DNA from: Zoogloea sp.
Lineage (GTDB): Bacteria; Pseudomonadota; Gammaproteobacteria; Burkholderiales; Rhodocyclaceae
Assembly: GCF_030157465.1 (NCBI RefSeq)
Contig: NZ_JAOAUU010000069.1
Location: 1 to 56,514, forward strand
Reading direction: 5' to 3'
Length of the DNA: 56,514 nt
Position 1 is the first letter of the stretch. Every line of letters starts with the position of its first letter. This document shows, in pieces, positions 1-11,180 of the stretch. The notes beneath the pieces are model-generated. The model was not told the DNA's origin. It saw only the letters and a list, made by a program, of their open reading frames with translations, and did not search any database. Made by a program: the position numbers and the translations under genes.

Positions 1-222
1 AGAACGCGGTAATTTTACCAAGGCTGGGCGAGGCGAGGTTTTTCGAGGCGCCCTATAGGATTTGCCCTCCAGCATCACCTCGGAAGCCTTGTCCTGCTCC
101 AGCCCGTCCAGGTATTTCAGGAAGAGCAGCCATGAGGTCTGCTCGGTGTAGTCGAGTTCGGTGGTGCAACCACTCTCTTTCCAGAGCGAGTCGTCGATAT
201 TCTTAAAGGCTTGTTCAAACAT
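1..222 (-). pseudogene. hsdM: Type I restriction-modification methyltransferase HsdM, broken N-terminal fragment
   Basis: Read leftwards from an ATG at 222, the first 56 or so residues (MFEQAFKNIDDSLWKESGC..., then ELDYTEQTSWLLFLKYLDGLEQDKA) match the conserved N-terminus of HsdM, the adenine-methylating subunit of type I restriction systems. After the residues EGKSY, where family members go on into a YxxI...W.WAAPK-like stretch, the frame stays open but turns into Arg/Pro-rich sequence unlike HsdM. This suggests the gene is cut, probably by an inserted element whose end lies near base 55. The reading frame is open to the window edge. The N-terminal identification is from family knowledge; the insertion is inferred. 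No hsdS or hsdR is visible. Confidence 0.72.
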
Positions 223-904
223 GAGCTACTGGATTCCAGGCGGTGAAGCATGAGGGCGAAGGCGTTCATTTGCCCACTATCGTTTTGGCATTTTAATGCC
301 CATTCCCAATTAGCCCAAGCGTTACACTCAGCCAGACCAAGCAAGGTGTGAGGGGGCCATACGACGACACTGGTTGAGCCATGGGTGAAACAGTGGCCAG
401 TCATACGGCGCGTGCGGCCGAGAGATTGCGGCCCAGCCCCACGCTGCGGGGGAGCTCACGGCGACGATACGCAGCAATCCGTTCTCAAGCCTTGGGAGCC
501 TCAGTACAGCCGCAGTGAGGTGGTTCCTCTGCCTGAGCCGTAAGCCGATACGCTAGAACTGTTCCGGGCAGCCCTGTGGGGACTACGGGGGCTATGCCTA
601 CAAAAAAGTCGACGTGATGCAGGCGATGGACAGCATCAATGCACGATGAGGACGCGGGAGTCTGCGACTCTTGGCGACTGGATTTGATGCAAGTTGGACG
701 ATGCGCAGTGAAAAGCTCTCCCCGGCTTGGACCACACGGCAAGACGCCTTACAGAGGGTGACTGGCGAATCAAAGTGTCCCATCGAGACATCTCTGGGCC
801 GGATGTTCATCCCTCACGCCAACACGGGAAGATCAATCACGTCCAAAACCACTCAAATCGAGCCAACATGCCGTGGCAGGCTAAATGGCAGGCTATCGGA
901 GCAC
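223..904. other. Stretch without a supported gene, probably worn accessory DNA
   Basis: This stretch lies between the hsdM fragment and the tRNA terminator. Short open frames on both strands have no recognisable domain. One 3' remnant-like frame ends at the TGA at 647-649 with the tail GGYAYKKVDVMQAMDSINAR, but a stop codon lies about 30 codons upstream and I cannot assign it to a family. Because it abuts a tRNA 3' end, it may be the eroded edge of an island. Confidence 0.5.
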
Positions 905-937
905 AAAAACAAAAAAGCCCTTGATTTTCAAGGGCTT
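905..937 (-). terminator. Rho-independent terminator of tRNA-Ser
   Basis: A 10-bp perfect stem (915-924 with 928-937, 3-nt loop) is followed on the minus strand by a T-rich run (complement of the A run at 905-916). It lies 13 bp beyond the 3' end of the tRNA. Confidence 0.85.
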
Positions 938-949
938 ATTCGTTGTTAT

Positions 950-1039
950 TGGCGGAAAGGGTGAGATTCGAACTCACGGTACGCCTAAACGTACACCGGA
1001 TTTCGAGTCCGGCGCATTCGACCACTCTGCCACCTTTCC
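950..1039 (-). tRNA. tRNA-Ser (anticodon CGA)
   Basis: This is a 90-nt class II tRNA on the minus strand. The acceptor stem pairs GGAAAGG at the 5' end with CCTTTCC at the 3' end, followed by a G discriminator and an encoded CCA at 950-952. The anticodon loop reads CTCGAAA (anticodon CGA, for UCG codons). A long variable arm typical of serine tRNAs and a GTTCGAATC T loop are present. The seryl-tRNA synthetase gene lies 500 bp away on the same strand. Confidence 0.95.
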
Positions 1040-1086
1040 GCTCGAAGCCCACTATTATATAGAGGCTTTTAGGAAGATCAAGTTTT

Positions 1087-1452
1087 TTATGCAGGCTTTG
1101 CTGCACGCGCTGCGGTGAATTCATCGTAGGCCCGCACGGCTTCGGCAGCGTACATCAGGCTCGGGCCGCCGCCCATGTAGGTGCAGATGCCAAGGGTTTC
1201 CATCAATTGCTCGCGGGTGACGCCAAGGCGGATCAGTGCCTTGACGTGAAAGCCGATACAGCCGTCGCAACGAACCGACACCCCGATCGCAAGGGCGATC
1301 AGTTCCTTGTCGAGAGCGCTCAGGGCCCCCGCCTTCATCGCCTCCTTGGCCATGCTGCCAAAGCCCTTCATGGTGTCGGGAATTTCAGCGCGAAGGGCTT
1401 CCATGCCTTTGGTGAGGTCGGTGGTGATCTGGACGAAGGATTTGCTGCTCAT
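1087..1452 (-). CDS. Carboxymuconolactone decarboxylase / AhpD-like protein
   Basis: A 121-aa protein of the CMD/AhpD fold, the usual length for single-domain members. The family signature is plain in the middle (VRCDGCIGFHVKALIRLG), with two cysteines two residues apart and a histidine three residues after the second. In AhpD this arrangement forms a redox-active or proton-relay site. Members act in peroxide or thiol stress or on unknown substrates; the real substrate here cannot be read from sequence. A GGAG ribosome binding site sits at 1461-1464. A perfect AT-rich palindrome lies directly upstream and suggests control by a dimeric repressor. Confidence 0.85.
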   Translation of the reverse strand: MSSKSFVQITTDLTKGMEALRAEIPDTMKGFGSMAKEAMKAGALSALDKELIALAIGVSVRCDGCIGFHVKALIRLGVTREQLMETLGICTYMGGGPSLMYAAEAVRAYDEFTAARAAKPA

Positions 1453-1464
1453 GATATCGGCTCC

Positions 1465-1496
1465 GTATATTAGATTTATATAATAATCTAATATAC
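1465..1496. promoter_or_regulatory. Perfect 12-bp inverted repeat, probable operator
   Basis: The arms GTATATTAGATT and AATCTAATATAC match without error around an 8-nt AT-rich centre. The site begins 13 bases upstream of the ATG of the AhpD-like gene, just above its ribosome binding site, so a bound dimer would cover the promoter or leader. The regulator is unknown; the AT-rich ATTAG/CTAAT symmetry would suit an ArsR-, MarR- or TetR-type protein, but that is a guess. Confidence 0.6.
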
Positions 1497-1551
1497 ACGA
1501 TCACCGAATCACTGAAAACCGGGCGAGCAGCTGCTCGCCCGGCGTGGTCAC

Positions 1552-2850
<1,299 letters not shown>

Positions 2851-3096
2851 TCAAATCGGAAAACCGGTGTATCGATAGCGCCACGGCCCGGAAGTTGCTT
2901 TTCGCGGACCCGGCTTTCAGTTATATTGCACCGCAACATGCGGCAATCAGCCTGCATAGCAGAAATAATGAGAACCAGAAAGTCCATAGCTCACAAAAGC
3001 CAAAATTCTTCTTGATTTTCTCAACTTAAAAACCACACTAAGAGAAAAACGTCCGCAGACGACGTCATTTCTAATTTGACTTATCAGGAGACACCC

Positions 3097-3360
3097 ATGT
3101 TATCCATCCGCGACTGCCTGGATTACTGCGACCTGACCGACGAAGACGTCGCCATCATCGCCGAGCACCACGACATCCCCGATGCCGCCGCAGCCCAGAT
3201 TGCTTGCGGGCTGGTGCAGACTCGGGAAGGCACCTTGATGCTCACGCAATTCATGCTTGATCTCGTTGATGAAGCCGAAGAACGCGGTGACCGCGCAAAG
3301 GCCAAGCGCTTCCGCGAAGCCTGCCAGCGCTTCATCGCGAGCCACCCCGTCCAGCACTGA
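3097..3360 (+). CDS. Conserved small protein of unknown function
   Basis: An 87-aa acidic, helical protein (MLSIRDCLDYCDLTDEDVAIIAEHH...). I chose the ATG at 3097 because CAGGAG sits six bases upstream; an in-frame TTG at 3076 has no such site. The N-terminal CLDYCDLTDEDVAIIAEHE-like pattern resembles a small hypothetical family I associate with betaproteobacteria, with no known function. Its last 29 bases overlap the 3' end of rarA on the other strand, so the two genes converge tail to tail. No signal peptide or membrane segment is seen. Confidence 0.75.
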   Translation: MLSIRDCLDYCDLTDEDVAIIAEHHDIPDAAAAQIACGLVQTREGTLMLTQFMLDLVDEAEERGDRAKAKRFREACQRFIASHPVQH

Positions 3361-4684
3361 GTTCAGACTGCCCTGCGCGGGCTTCGGCCTGCCTGTCCAG
3401 TTCGCGCAGGCGCTCCAGCTTTTCGGCTATTTTGGCCTCAAGACCACGCCCAACCGGTTCATACCAGTTGGGCTTCGTCATTCCGTCAGGCAGATAGTTT
3501 TCACCGGCTGCGTAACCGTCGGGTTCGTCGTGGGCGTAGCGATAGGCCTTGCCGTAGCCCAGCTCCTTCATGAGCTTGGTCGGCGCATTGCGCAGATGGA
3601 TGGGCACCGGACGCGACACGTCGTTGGCCACAAACTTTCGCGCAGCATTATACGCCTTGTAAACCGCGTTCGATTTGGCCGCACAGGCCAGGAAAACCGC
3701 CGCCTGCGCCAGCGCCAGCTCGCCTTCCGGCGAACCCAGGCGCTCAAAGGTCGAACACGCATTGAGACAGATTTCCAGCGCCCGCGGATCGGCCAGGCCG
3801 ATGTCTTCGCTGGCCATGCGCACCAGCCGGCGGCCGAGATACAGCGGCTCGGCACCGCCATCCAGCATGCGGCACAGCCAGTAAAGCGTGGCGTCGGGAT
3901 CGGAGCCGCGCACGGATTTGTGCAGGGCCGAAATCTGGTCGTAGAAGGCTTCGCCGCCTTTGTCGAAACGGCGCAGGCTGCGTGACAGGGCCTCGTCGAT
4001 GAAATCGGGCCCCACCGGATTGACGCCGGCGGTTTCGGCCGCCGTCTGCACCTGCTCCAGCAAATTGAGCAGACGCCGGGCGTCGCCGTCGGCAAAGCCG
4101 GTCAGTCGATCGCGGGCATCATCCTCAAAAGCCAGTTCCGGGCAGGCATGGGCACGGGCTCGCTCGAAAAGCTCGGTGAGTTCTTCGGCCGACAGCGGCT
4201 GCAGCACGTAAACCGCAGCCCGCGACAGCAGCGCCGAGTTCACCTCGAACGACGGATTCTCGGTCGTCGCGCCGACCAGCGTGACCAGGCCCTGCTCCAC
4301 GAACGGCAGGAAGGCGTCCTGCTGGGCCTTGTTGAAGCGATGGACTTCGTCGACGAACAGGATCGTGTGGCGGCCGCGGGTACGGGCGGCTTCCGCCTGG
4401 GCGATCGCCTCGCGGATATCCTTGACGCCCGAGAACACCGCCGACAAGGCCGTGAAATCGGCATCGAAGGCCTTGGCCATGAGCCGCGCGAGGGTTGTTT
4501 TGCCAACCCCGGGCGGGCCCCACAGGATCATCGAATGCAGCTTGCCCGACTGGAAGGCCAGCGCCAGCGGCTTGCCCGGCCCGAGCAGGTGACGCTGGCC
4601 GATGACGTCGGCGATGTGCTGCGGGCGCATCGCCTCGGCCAGGGGAAGGCGCGGCGGGTCGAGAGAATCGAAGAGATCGGCCAT
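3332..4684 (-). CDS. rarA: Replication-associated recombination protein A (RarA/MgsA AAA+ ATPase)
   Basis: A 450-aa AAA+ clamp-loader-like ATPase that acts at stalled replication forks. The Walker A motif [11 protein letters not shown] is at residues 56-66 and Walker B is [18 protein letters not shown], with the sensor region [18 protein letters not shown]. The C-terminal MgsA-type domain is recognisable ([35 protein letters not shown]). The protein is full length. It starts 21 bp after the lolA stop and is probably cotranscribed with ftsK and lolA, as in other proteobacteria. Its 3' end overlaps the small gene on the opposite strand. Confidence 0.96.
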   Translation of the reverse strand: MADLFDSLDPPRLPLAEAMRPQHIADVIGQRHLLGPGKPLALAFQSGKLHSMILWGPPGVGKTTLARLMAKAFDADFTALSAVFSGVKDIREAIAQAEAARTRGRHTILFVDEVHRFNKAQQDAFLPFVEQGLVTLVGATTENPSFEVNSALLSRAAVYVLQPLSAEELTELFERARAHACPELAFEDDARDRLTGFADGDARRLLNLLEQVQTAAETAGVNPVGPDFIDEALSRSLRRFDKGGEAFYDQISALHKSVRGSDPDATLYWLCRMLDGGAEPLYLGRRLVRMASEDIGLADPRALEICLNACSTFERLGSPEGELALAQAAVFLACAAKSNAVYKAYNAARKFVANDVSRPVPIHLRNAPTKLMKELGYGKAYRYAHDEPDGYAAGENYLPDGMTKPNWYEPVGRGLEAKIAEKLERLRELDRQAEARAGQSELSAGRGGSR

Positions 4685-4705
4685 CAGTTGGAAGGCGGGC
4701 GCAAG

Positions 4706-5338
4706 CTACTCGCCGACCACATCGGCGCCCTTGGGCGGCACGAAGCGGAACTGCCCGGCGTCCAGCGCCGGGTTGCGCTCGATCTGGCCGAACAGCAGGG
4801 TCGTGGTCTGGCCGAAGTTGTCGTGGAGCACCATGGCCTTGAGCTGGCCTCCGGCAAAACCCATGCGGATGCGCTCGAAGCTGCTGTCCTCGGCCTTGGG
4901 GGTGGCCTCGACCCATTCCAGGCCTTCCGCGCTGCCGGCATCCTTCAGCACGAAATTCTTGTCGAGGGAATTGTCGCCGGCCAGGATGGCCGCCGGCGTG
5001 CTGCCGAGCGCCTGGCCGAGCTTTTTGGTGGTGACCTGGTTGAGCTCCTGGTCGTAGGCCCACAGCTTGCTGCCGTCGCCCACCAGCACCTGAGCGTAGG
5101 GCTTTTCGTAGACCCAGCGGAACTTGCCGGGGCGCGAGAAGGCAAAGGTGCCGCTGGCCTGCTGCGGCTTGCGGCCGGATTTGGAATAGACCTGCTGCGA
5201 GAACGTCCCCCGCGCCGTGCGGGTGCCGTCCATGAACTGCTTGAGCTGGGCCAGCCCGTCGGCGTGGGCCGAGCCAGCAGAAACCACCAGCGCCAGCCCG
5301 AGGGCACGCAGGATGTGGGCAGGTTTGCGAATCATCAT
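4706..5338 (-). CDS. lolA: Outer-membrane lipoprotein carrier protein LolA
   Basis: A 210-aa periplasmic chaperone that takes lipoproteins from LolCDE to the outer membrane. A Sec signal peptide covers about residues 1-26 (hydrophobic [11 protein letters not shown], cleavage after SAHA). The mature part has the LolA pattern [24 protein letters not shown] and the [17 protein letters not shown] strand. The ATG overlaps the ftsK stop (ATGA), and the GGAG serving it lies inside the end of ftsK, so the two genes are translationally coupled. Confidence 0.95.
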   Translation of the reverse strand: MMIRKPAHILRALGLALVVSAGSAHADGLAQLKQFMDGTRTARGTFSQQVYSKSGRKPQQASGTFAFSRPGKFRWVYEKPYAQVLVGDGSKLWAYDQELNQVTTKKLGQALGSTPAAILAGDNSLDKNFVLKDAGSAEGLEWVEATPKAEDSSFERIRMGFAGGQLKAMVLHDNFGQTTTLLFGQIERNPALDAGQFRFVPPKGADVVGE

Positions 5339-7785
5339 TCTCCTTCGCGGGGCGGCGTGACGACGTCCCGGTTGCCATTGCTACCCATCGGCGTCACGAG
5401 ACCGGCGCGCTCCATCTGTTCGATCAGGCGCGCGGCCCGGTTGTAGCCGATGCGCAGGTGACGCTGAACCAGCGAAATCGATGGCCGACGGGTCTTGACG
5501 ACGATTTCCACGGCCTGGTCGTAGAGCGGATCGGCCTCGCTGCCCTCCCCGCCGCCTTCGCCGCCACCGAGCAGGTCGCCGCCTTCTTCTTCATTGGGCG
5601 CAAGAATGCCCTCCACGTAGTCGGCCTCGCCGGTGGCCTTGAGGTATTCGACCACCTTGTGCACTTCATCATCGGCCACGAAGGCGCCGTGCACCCGCAC
5701 CGGCAGGCCGGTGCCCGGCGCCAGGTAAAGCATGTCGCCCATGCCCAGCAGCGCCTCGGCCCCCATCTGGTCGAGAATCGTACGGGAGTCGATCTTGCTG
5801 GAAACCTGGAAAGCCATGCGGGTCGGGATGTTGGCCTTGATGAGGCCGGTGATCACGTCCACGCTGGGGCGCTGGGTGGCGAGAATCAGGTGGATGCCGG
5901 CCGCCCGCGCCTTCTGGGCCAGGCGGGCGATGAGTTCTTCGATCTTCTTGCCGACGACCATCATCAGGTCGGCCAGCTCGTCGATGATCACCACGATGTA
6001 AGGCAGCTTGCCGAGGGGCTCGGGGCTTTCCGGGGTGATCGAGAACGGGTTCTTGAGCGGCGAGCCGGCCCGGGCCGCGTCGGCCACGGCCTTGTTGTAG
6101 CCGGCCAGGTTGCGCACGCCCAGCGCCGACATCAGCTTGTAGCGCTTCTCCATCTCGGCCACGCACCAGTTGAGCGCGTTGGCGGCGTGCTTCATGTCGG
6201 TCACAACAGGCGCCAGCAGGTGCGGAATCCCTTCGTAGATCGACAGTTCGAGCATCTTCGGATCGACGAGGATCAGGCGCACGTCGGTGGGTTCGGATTT
6301 ATAGAGCAGCGACAGGATCATCGCGTTGATCCCTACCGATTTGCCCGAACCCGTGGTGCCCGCCACCAGCAGGTGGGGTGTTTTTGCAATGTCGGCCACC
6401 ACCGGCTGACCGCCGATATCCTTGCCCAGCGCCACGGTGAGCGGCGAGTGCATGTCGTGGTAGGCCTTGGAGCCAAGAATCTCGGACAGGCGCACGGTCT
6501 GGCGCTTGGGGTTGGGCAGCTCGAGCGCCATGCAGGTCTTGCCCGGCACGGTTTCGACAACGCGAATGCTCACCACCGACAGCGCACGGGCGAGATCCTT
6601 GACCAGGTTCATCACCTGGCTGCCCTTGACGCCCACCGCAGGCTCGATCTCGAAGCGGGTAATCACCGGGCCGGGGTAAACCGCCAGCACCTTTACCTCG
6701 ACGCCAAAATCGGCGAGCTTGCGCTCGATCAGGCGGGAGGTGAATTCCAGGGTTTCGGGCGGCGGCGGTTCCACGTCGTGAGACGGCTCGTCCAGCAAGG
6801 CCAGCGGCGGCAACGGCCCGCCGGGGATTTCAGTGAACAGCGGCTTCTGGCGTTCCTTCTCGACGCGAGGAGATTTTTCGATCTCGATGTGAGCCGGCTC
6901 GACCCGCACATGCCGGTCGATCTCGACAATCGCCGGGTCGACGCGAACGGCTTTTTCAAGCGCACCGATCGTCGGCTCGGCGTGCACCGGGGTGTCGGCA
7001 TCGTCAAACACCGGCTCCTTGCGCACCGCCATCTCGACCTCGGTGAAAGCAGGCTCAATGCGCAGCGGCGAGGCCGGCTCGGCCTCTTCCTTCTTGCGCT
7101 TGATCTCGACGACCTCCTCACGCTTGTGGGCCACCTCGCGGCCGATGCGGCGGTCCTGCCAGCCCTGGTAGACATTGGTGACAACGGCCCACACCCTCTC
7201 GAGGACGGTGCCGAGGGCTTCGGAAGCCTCCACCCAGCTGATGCCCGAAAAAAGGCTCAAGCCGCCGGCGATCAGTGCCAAAAGCAGCAGGGTGCCGCCA
7301 GTGAAGCCGAGGTACTGGAAGATCAGCGTGCCCAGCTCCAGGCCAATCAGGCCGCCGGGTTCGAGAGGCAGGGTTGCCTTGATCGAATGGAAACGCATCG
7401 ACTCCAGCCCACTGCTCGCCAGCAGCACCATCACAAAGCCGATCACCACGATGACGAACGAGCGCCGGTCGGCGCCGAAGAATTTGTGCAGGCGCCGAAA
7501 ACCGACCGCCAGGCCGAGGCCCAGGAAAGCCACCCACCACCAGGCCGACAGGCCGAAAAGGTAGAGCAGCAGGTCGGACAGCCAGGCGCCGAAGCGTCCG
7601 CCGGGGTTGCTGACACGCTCCAGCTGCACGGCGTGGGACCAGCCCGGATCACCCTTCGAGTAGCCGAAGAGAATCATCGCGACATAGAGGGCCAGCACAC
7701 CGAGAAGCAGCCAGCGAGCTTCCTGCAGCAGGCTGGCGATTTTTTCCGGGAGGGGAAGCGGACGAGTGGAAGGACGATTGAGCAT
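5335..7785 (-). CDS. ftsK: DNA translocase FtsK
   Basis: An 816-aa inner-membrane and septal DNA pump that clears chromosome dimers at division. Four to five N-terminal membrane segments (about residues 20-190) are followed by a charged linker, the motor domain with Walker [11 protein letters not shown] and Walker [14 protein letters not shown], and a C-terminal winged-helix gamma domain ([31 protein letters not shown]) that reads KOPS sequences. I chose the ATG at 7785, giving [11 protein letters not shown]; the frame extends 14 codons further, but those residues are not family-like. The linker contains an unusual 13-residue tandem repeat, annotated separately. Downstream lolA overlaps the stop codon. 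Confidence 0.96.
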   Translation of the reverse strand: MLNRPSTRPLPLPEKIASLLQEARWLLLGVLALYVAMILFGYSKGDPGWSHAVQLERVSNPGGRFGAWLSDLLLYLFGLSAWWWVAFLGLGLAVGFRRLHKFFGADRRSFVIVVIGFVMVLLASSGLESMRFHSIKATLPLEPGGLIGLELGTLIFQYLGFTGGTLLLLALIAGGLSLFSGISWVEASEALGTVLERVWAVVTNVYQGWQDRRIGREVAHKREEVVEIKRKKEEAEPASPLRIEPAFTEVEMAVRKEPVFDDADTPVHAEPTIGALEKAVRVDPAIVEIDRHVRVEPAHIEIEKSPRVEKERQKPLFTEIPGGPLPPLALLDEPSHDVEPPPPETLEFTSRLIERKLADFGVEVKVLAVYPGPVITRFEIEPAVGVKGSQVMNLVKDLARALSVVSIRVVETVPGKTCMALELPNPKRQTVRLSEILGSKAYHDMHSPLTVALGKDIGGQPVVADIAKTPHLLVAGTTGSGKSVGINAMILSLLYKSEPTDVRLILVDPKMLELSIYEGIPHLLAPVVTDMKHAANALNWCVAEMEKRYKLMSALGVRNLAGYNKAVADAARAGSPLKNPFSITPESPEPLGKLPYIVVIIDELADLMMVVGKKIEELIARLAQKARAAGIHLILATQRPSVDVITGLIKANIPTRMAFQVSSKIDSRTILDQMGAEALLGMGDMLYLAPGTGLPVRVHGAFVADDEVHKVVEYLKATGEADYVEGILAPNEEEGGDLLGGGEGGGEGSEADPLYDQAVEIVVKTRRPSISLVQRHLRIGYNRAARLIEQMERAGLVTPMGSNGNRDVVTPPREGE
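6871..7065 (-). repeat. Five 13-residue tandem repeats in the FtsK linker
   Basis: Residues 241-305 of FtsK fall into five exact 39-bp periods: [65 protein letters not shown]. The shared pattern is hydrophobic, Arg/His, x, acidic, Pro, then an acidic-hydrophobic tail. A sixth partial unit begins with PRVEK. The linker tethers the motor to the membrane part. Confidence 0.85.
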
Positions 7786-7814
7786 GAGTTGGCGGTACAA
7801 GGCCTTGCAGGGCG

Positions 7815-7852
7815 CAGCAAAAAACAAAAGCGCGGTGAAGCACCGCGCTTTT
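7815..7852 (-). terminator. Rho-independent terminator after the Crp-type regulator
   Basis: A perfect 12-bp stem (7826-7837 with 7841-7852, 3-nt loop) is followed on the minus strand by a T-rich tract (complement of 7819-7829). It lies between the regulator gene and ftsK, so ftsK likely has its own promoter. Confidence 0.85.
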
Positions 7853-7926
7853 GATTATAAACCAGGGTCTCTGGTTGCCCCCTCCCCGTCTCTATCCGAA
7901 AGAGTGAGGAAGGATTTCCGGACCAG

Positions 7927-8598
7927 TCACAAATCGATGATTTTTTCCCGGAGGATGATGCCGCCGTCGGTTTCCTCGATGAGGCCGCGCAGGCCCAGAT
8001 CTTTCATGACCCGGCTGACCATCTCGCGGGAGGCGCCGATCATCTTGGCGATATCCTGCTTGGAGATCTTTTTCTTGACGACCTTGAGACCGTCGATTTC
8101 CTCGGACATTTCGAGCAGCAGACGGGCCACACGGCCATAAACATCCATCAGCGCAAGGCTTTCGATCTTGCGGTCGGCGTCGCGCAGACGGCGAGTGAGA
8201 TTGCACATCACGTGCCACGCGAGTTCGAAGTTATCCTGCATGAGGCGCTTGAAATCGGTTTTGGCGATGGTCACCAGATCGGACGGGGATACCGCAACCA
8301 CGGAAGCCGAGCGCGGGCTGTCTTCCAGCACACCCATTTCGCCGAACATCTCGCCCTGACCAAGAATGGTCAGGATGACTTCACGACCATCCTCGTCGCT
8401 CACCATTACCTTAAGGTTGCCGGTAAGAACGAAGTAAACGAAATCGGTGCGATCACCCTCGTGCACCACCGCGGCACCCCGCGGCACCCGTCGCATCATT
8501 GCGCAACGCGCAACGGCCGCCAGCCGGTCATCGCCCAGGCCCTGGAAGATGGGAAAAGTTCGCAGGGCGATCGTGGACACGGAGCTGGTAACGGTCAT
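7927..8598 (-). CDS. Crp/Fnr-family transcriptional regulator (Crp-like, no Fe-S cysteines)
   Basis: A 223-aa regulator with an N-terminal cyclic-nucleotide-binding fold (about residues 15-130; GQGEMFGEMGVLEDSPRSASVVA is the phosphate-binding-cassette region) and a C-terminal winged helix (ISKQDIAKMIGASREMVSRVMKDL). The ATG at 8598 was chosen because GAGGAGAGG precedes it by five bases. It lacks the N-terminal cysteine cluster of Fnr, so direct O2 sensing by an iron-sulfur cluster is unlikely. It occupies the slot that lrp holds between trxB and ftsK in E. coli. Whether it controls the nos genes cannot be told. Confidence 0.92.
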   Translation of the reverse strand: MTVTSSVSTIALRTFPIFQGLGDDRLAAVARCAMMRRVPRGAAVVHEGDRTDFVYFVLTGNLKVMVSDEDGREVILTILGQGEMFGEMGVLEDSPRSASVVAVSPSDLVTIAKTDFKRLMQDNFELAWHVMCNLTRRLRDADRKIESLALMDVYGRVARLLLEMSEEIDGLKVVKKKISKQDIAKMIGASREMVSRVMKDLGLRGLIEETDGGIILREKIIDL

Positions 8599-8725
8599 AA
8601 AGCCTCTCCTCAGCAAGAGCTAGATTGTTTCTTGGCGTCGTGACGAAATTGTCATGCGCTTACTACGGACAAGTATAAAGCAAACTTGAGGTTCTCCGGA
8701 CGGGAGGGGCCGTGGCCCGGCGTGA

Positions 8726-9772
<1,047 letters not shown>

Positions 9773-9886
9773 CAAGGTCGAACAGATCTACCGCGCGGCC
9801 AGATCCCGCACTCTCGTTGCAGGTTCGGGCCGCTCAATACGATTTCTTCGCCCTGTTCATCATTTGAAAAAACCAAACCGCGTTCC

Positions 9887-10921
9887 ATGAGCCATCGCAA
9901 GCAGCCTTCCGGGCTCGACGCCCTCAAGGCCATCCGGGACCGCGTCCCGAACAGCGTGCTGAAAACAGTCATCGGCCGCCCCGGGCCGGCAACCGGAACA
10001 GCGCCCGCCAAGACCTCCAAGTCACCCGCAACCACCGAGCCCGCCCCACCCGCCGAACCCGACGACGGCGCGCTGTTTCGCAGCCAGGTCGGCCGCATCC
10101 AGCCGCTCAAGACCGCGGCCCACGCCGAAATCGCACGCCCCAAACCGGCTCCGGTGCCGCGCCCGCGGCAGCTCGGGCCGGAACCCGAAGCGCCGCGGCG
10201 CGCCCCGCGCATCGACGAAAACGATCCCATGGCGCTGTTTCGCGCCTCCCTTGGCGACGTTGCCCCGATCCGCGACTTCAATCGCGTCGATCTCAGCGCC
10301 CAGCGCCAGCAGGTGCATCCCCAGGTCCGGGCAATGAGCCACGTGGAGCCGGCTCCGCTGGCCATCGACGAGCGCCTGCTGCACGACCCGCAGGCACTCT
10401 TCCGTCACGCCGCCGGCGAGGTGGCGCCGCTCAAGGACAAGAACCTGGCCAGCGTTGACCGGCCGCTGCCGGCACCGCTGCCGATCAAGCGCGAACAGGA
10501 CGAACGGAACGTGCTGCGCGAAGCCCTCGAATCGCCCATCAGCTTCGAGGATCGCCTCGACATGGGCGACGAGGCCGCCTATCTGCGCGTCGGCCTGCCC
10601 CGCCGCGTCCTCACCGACCTGCGCCGCGGGCGCTGGGTCGTGCAGGGCGAACTCGATCTCCACGGCCTGACCCGCGACGAAGCGCGCGCCAGCCTCTCCC
10701 GGTTCATTGCAGCCGCGCTCCAGCAGGGCCGCCGCTGCCTGCGCATCATCCACGGCAAGGGACATGGTTCGCCGGGGCGCATTCCGGTGCTCAAGCACCT
10801 TTCCCGCGGCTGGCTGGCCCAGCGCGAAGACATCCTCGCCTTCTGCCAGGCCCGCCCCCACGACGGCGGCGACGGCGCACTGCTGGTTTTGCTTCAGGCC
10901 GGCAGCGCCGGCAACGGCTGA
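9887..10921 (+). CDS. Smr-domain protein with three N-terminal LFR...G.V.PLK motifs
   Basis: A 344-aa protein whose C-terminal ~90 residues are a Smr (small MutS-related) domain: LDLHGLTRDEARASL (residues 256-270), then IIHGKGHGSPG (287-297) and a closing Gly-rich strand. Smr domains have nuclease or nicking activity in some families. Relatives in proteobacteria are about 180-220 aa and carry one N-terminal LFK/R...G.V.PI/LK element. Here that element occurs three times, near residues 63-75, 116-129 and 170-183, separated by proline-rich spacers, which accounts for the extra length. The substrate is unknown. It lies about 110 bp downstream of trxB. Confidence 0.88.
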   Translation: MSHRKQPSGLDALKAIRDRVPNSVLKTVIGRPGPATGTAPAKTSKSPATTEPAPPAEPDDGALFRSQVGRIQPLKTAAHAEIARPKPAPVPRPRQLGPEPEAPRRAPRIDENDPMALFRASLGDVAPIRDFNRVDLSAQRQQVHPQVRAMSHVEPAPLAIDERLLHDPQALFRHAAGEVAPLKDKNLASVDRPLPAPLPIKREQDERNVLREALESPISFEDRLDMGDEAAYLRVGLPRRVLTDLRRGRWVVQGELDLHGLTRDEARASLSRFIAAALQQGRRCLRIIHGKGHGSPGRIPVLKHLSRGWLAQREDILAFCQARPHDGGDGALLVLLQAGSAGNG

Positions 10922-11011
10922 AACCGGGCGCGTCCTGCGCCTGGCATTTGACGCAAAACGGGGTGCCCAACCCCGTCAATTGGCCTGTTTACAGGGGTAA
11001 ATCAGCAGTTC

Positions 11012-11025
11012 TTGTGCCTCGTCAA
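11012..11025 (+). promoter_or_regulatory. Candidate Fnr/Dnr-type box upstream of nosZ
   Basis: TTGTGCCTCGTCAA keeps the outer TTG...CAA of the Crp/Fnr-family consensus, with imperfect inner bases. If it sits at -41.5, transcription would start near 11060, and TAGAGT at 11048-11053 falls where a -10 box is expected. A box like this is common before nosZ in denitrifiers. The fit is only moderate. Confidence 0.4.
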
Positions 11026-11180
11026 TTTTTTTCCCGCCACCTGGATCTAGAGTGACCTGCGACAGATTGCCGCAGGGGCAAAGTGCCGCAGGGCGCGCTT
11101 TCCTCCCTGCCTGATCTTGGCGCCGCAGACTGAAGTTCGCGGCCTTATCGCTTTAGCCCAGGGAAGAACGGAGACCAATA

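Noticed and set aside
117-404. 95-aa minus-strand frame overlapping the hsdM start
   Set aside because: It covers the hsdM N-terminus in another frame and has no family-like segment; the HsdM reading explains 1-222 better.
5458-7854. 798-aa plus-strand frame opposite ftsK
   Set aside because: His- and Gln-rich antisense shadow of ftsK with no domain; ftsK motifs are intact on the other strand.
10958-10976. ACGGGGT/ACCCCGT hairpin after the Smr gene as a terminator
   Set aside because: Only a 7-bp stem and no T run follow; too weak to annotate.
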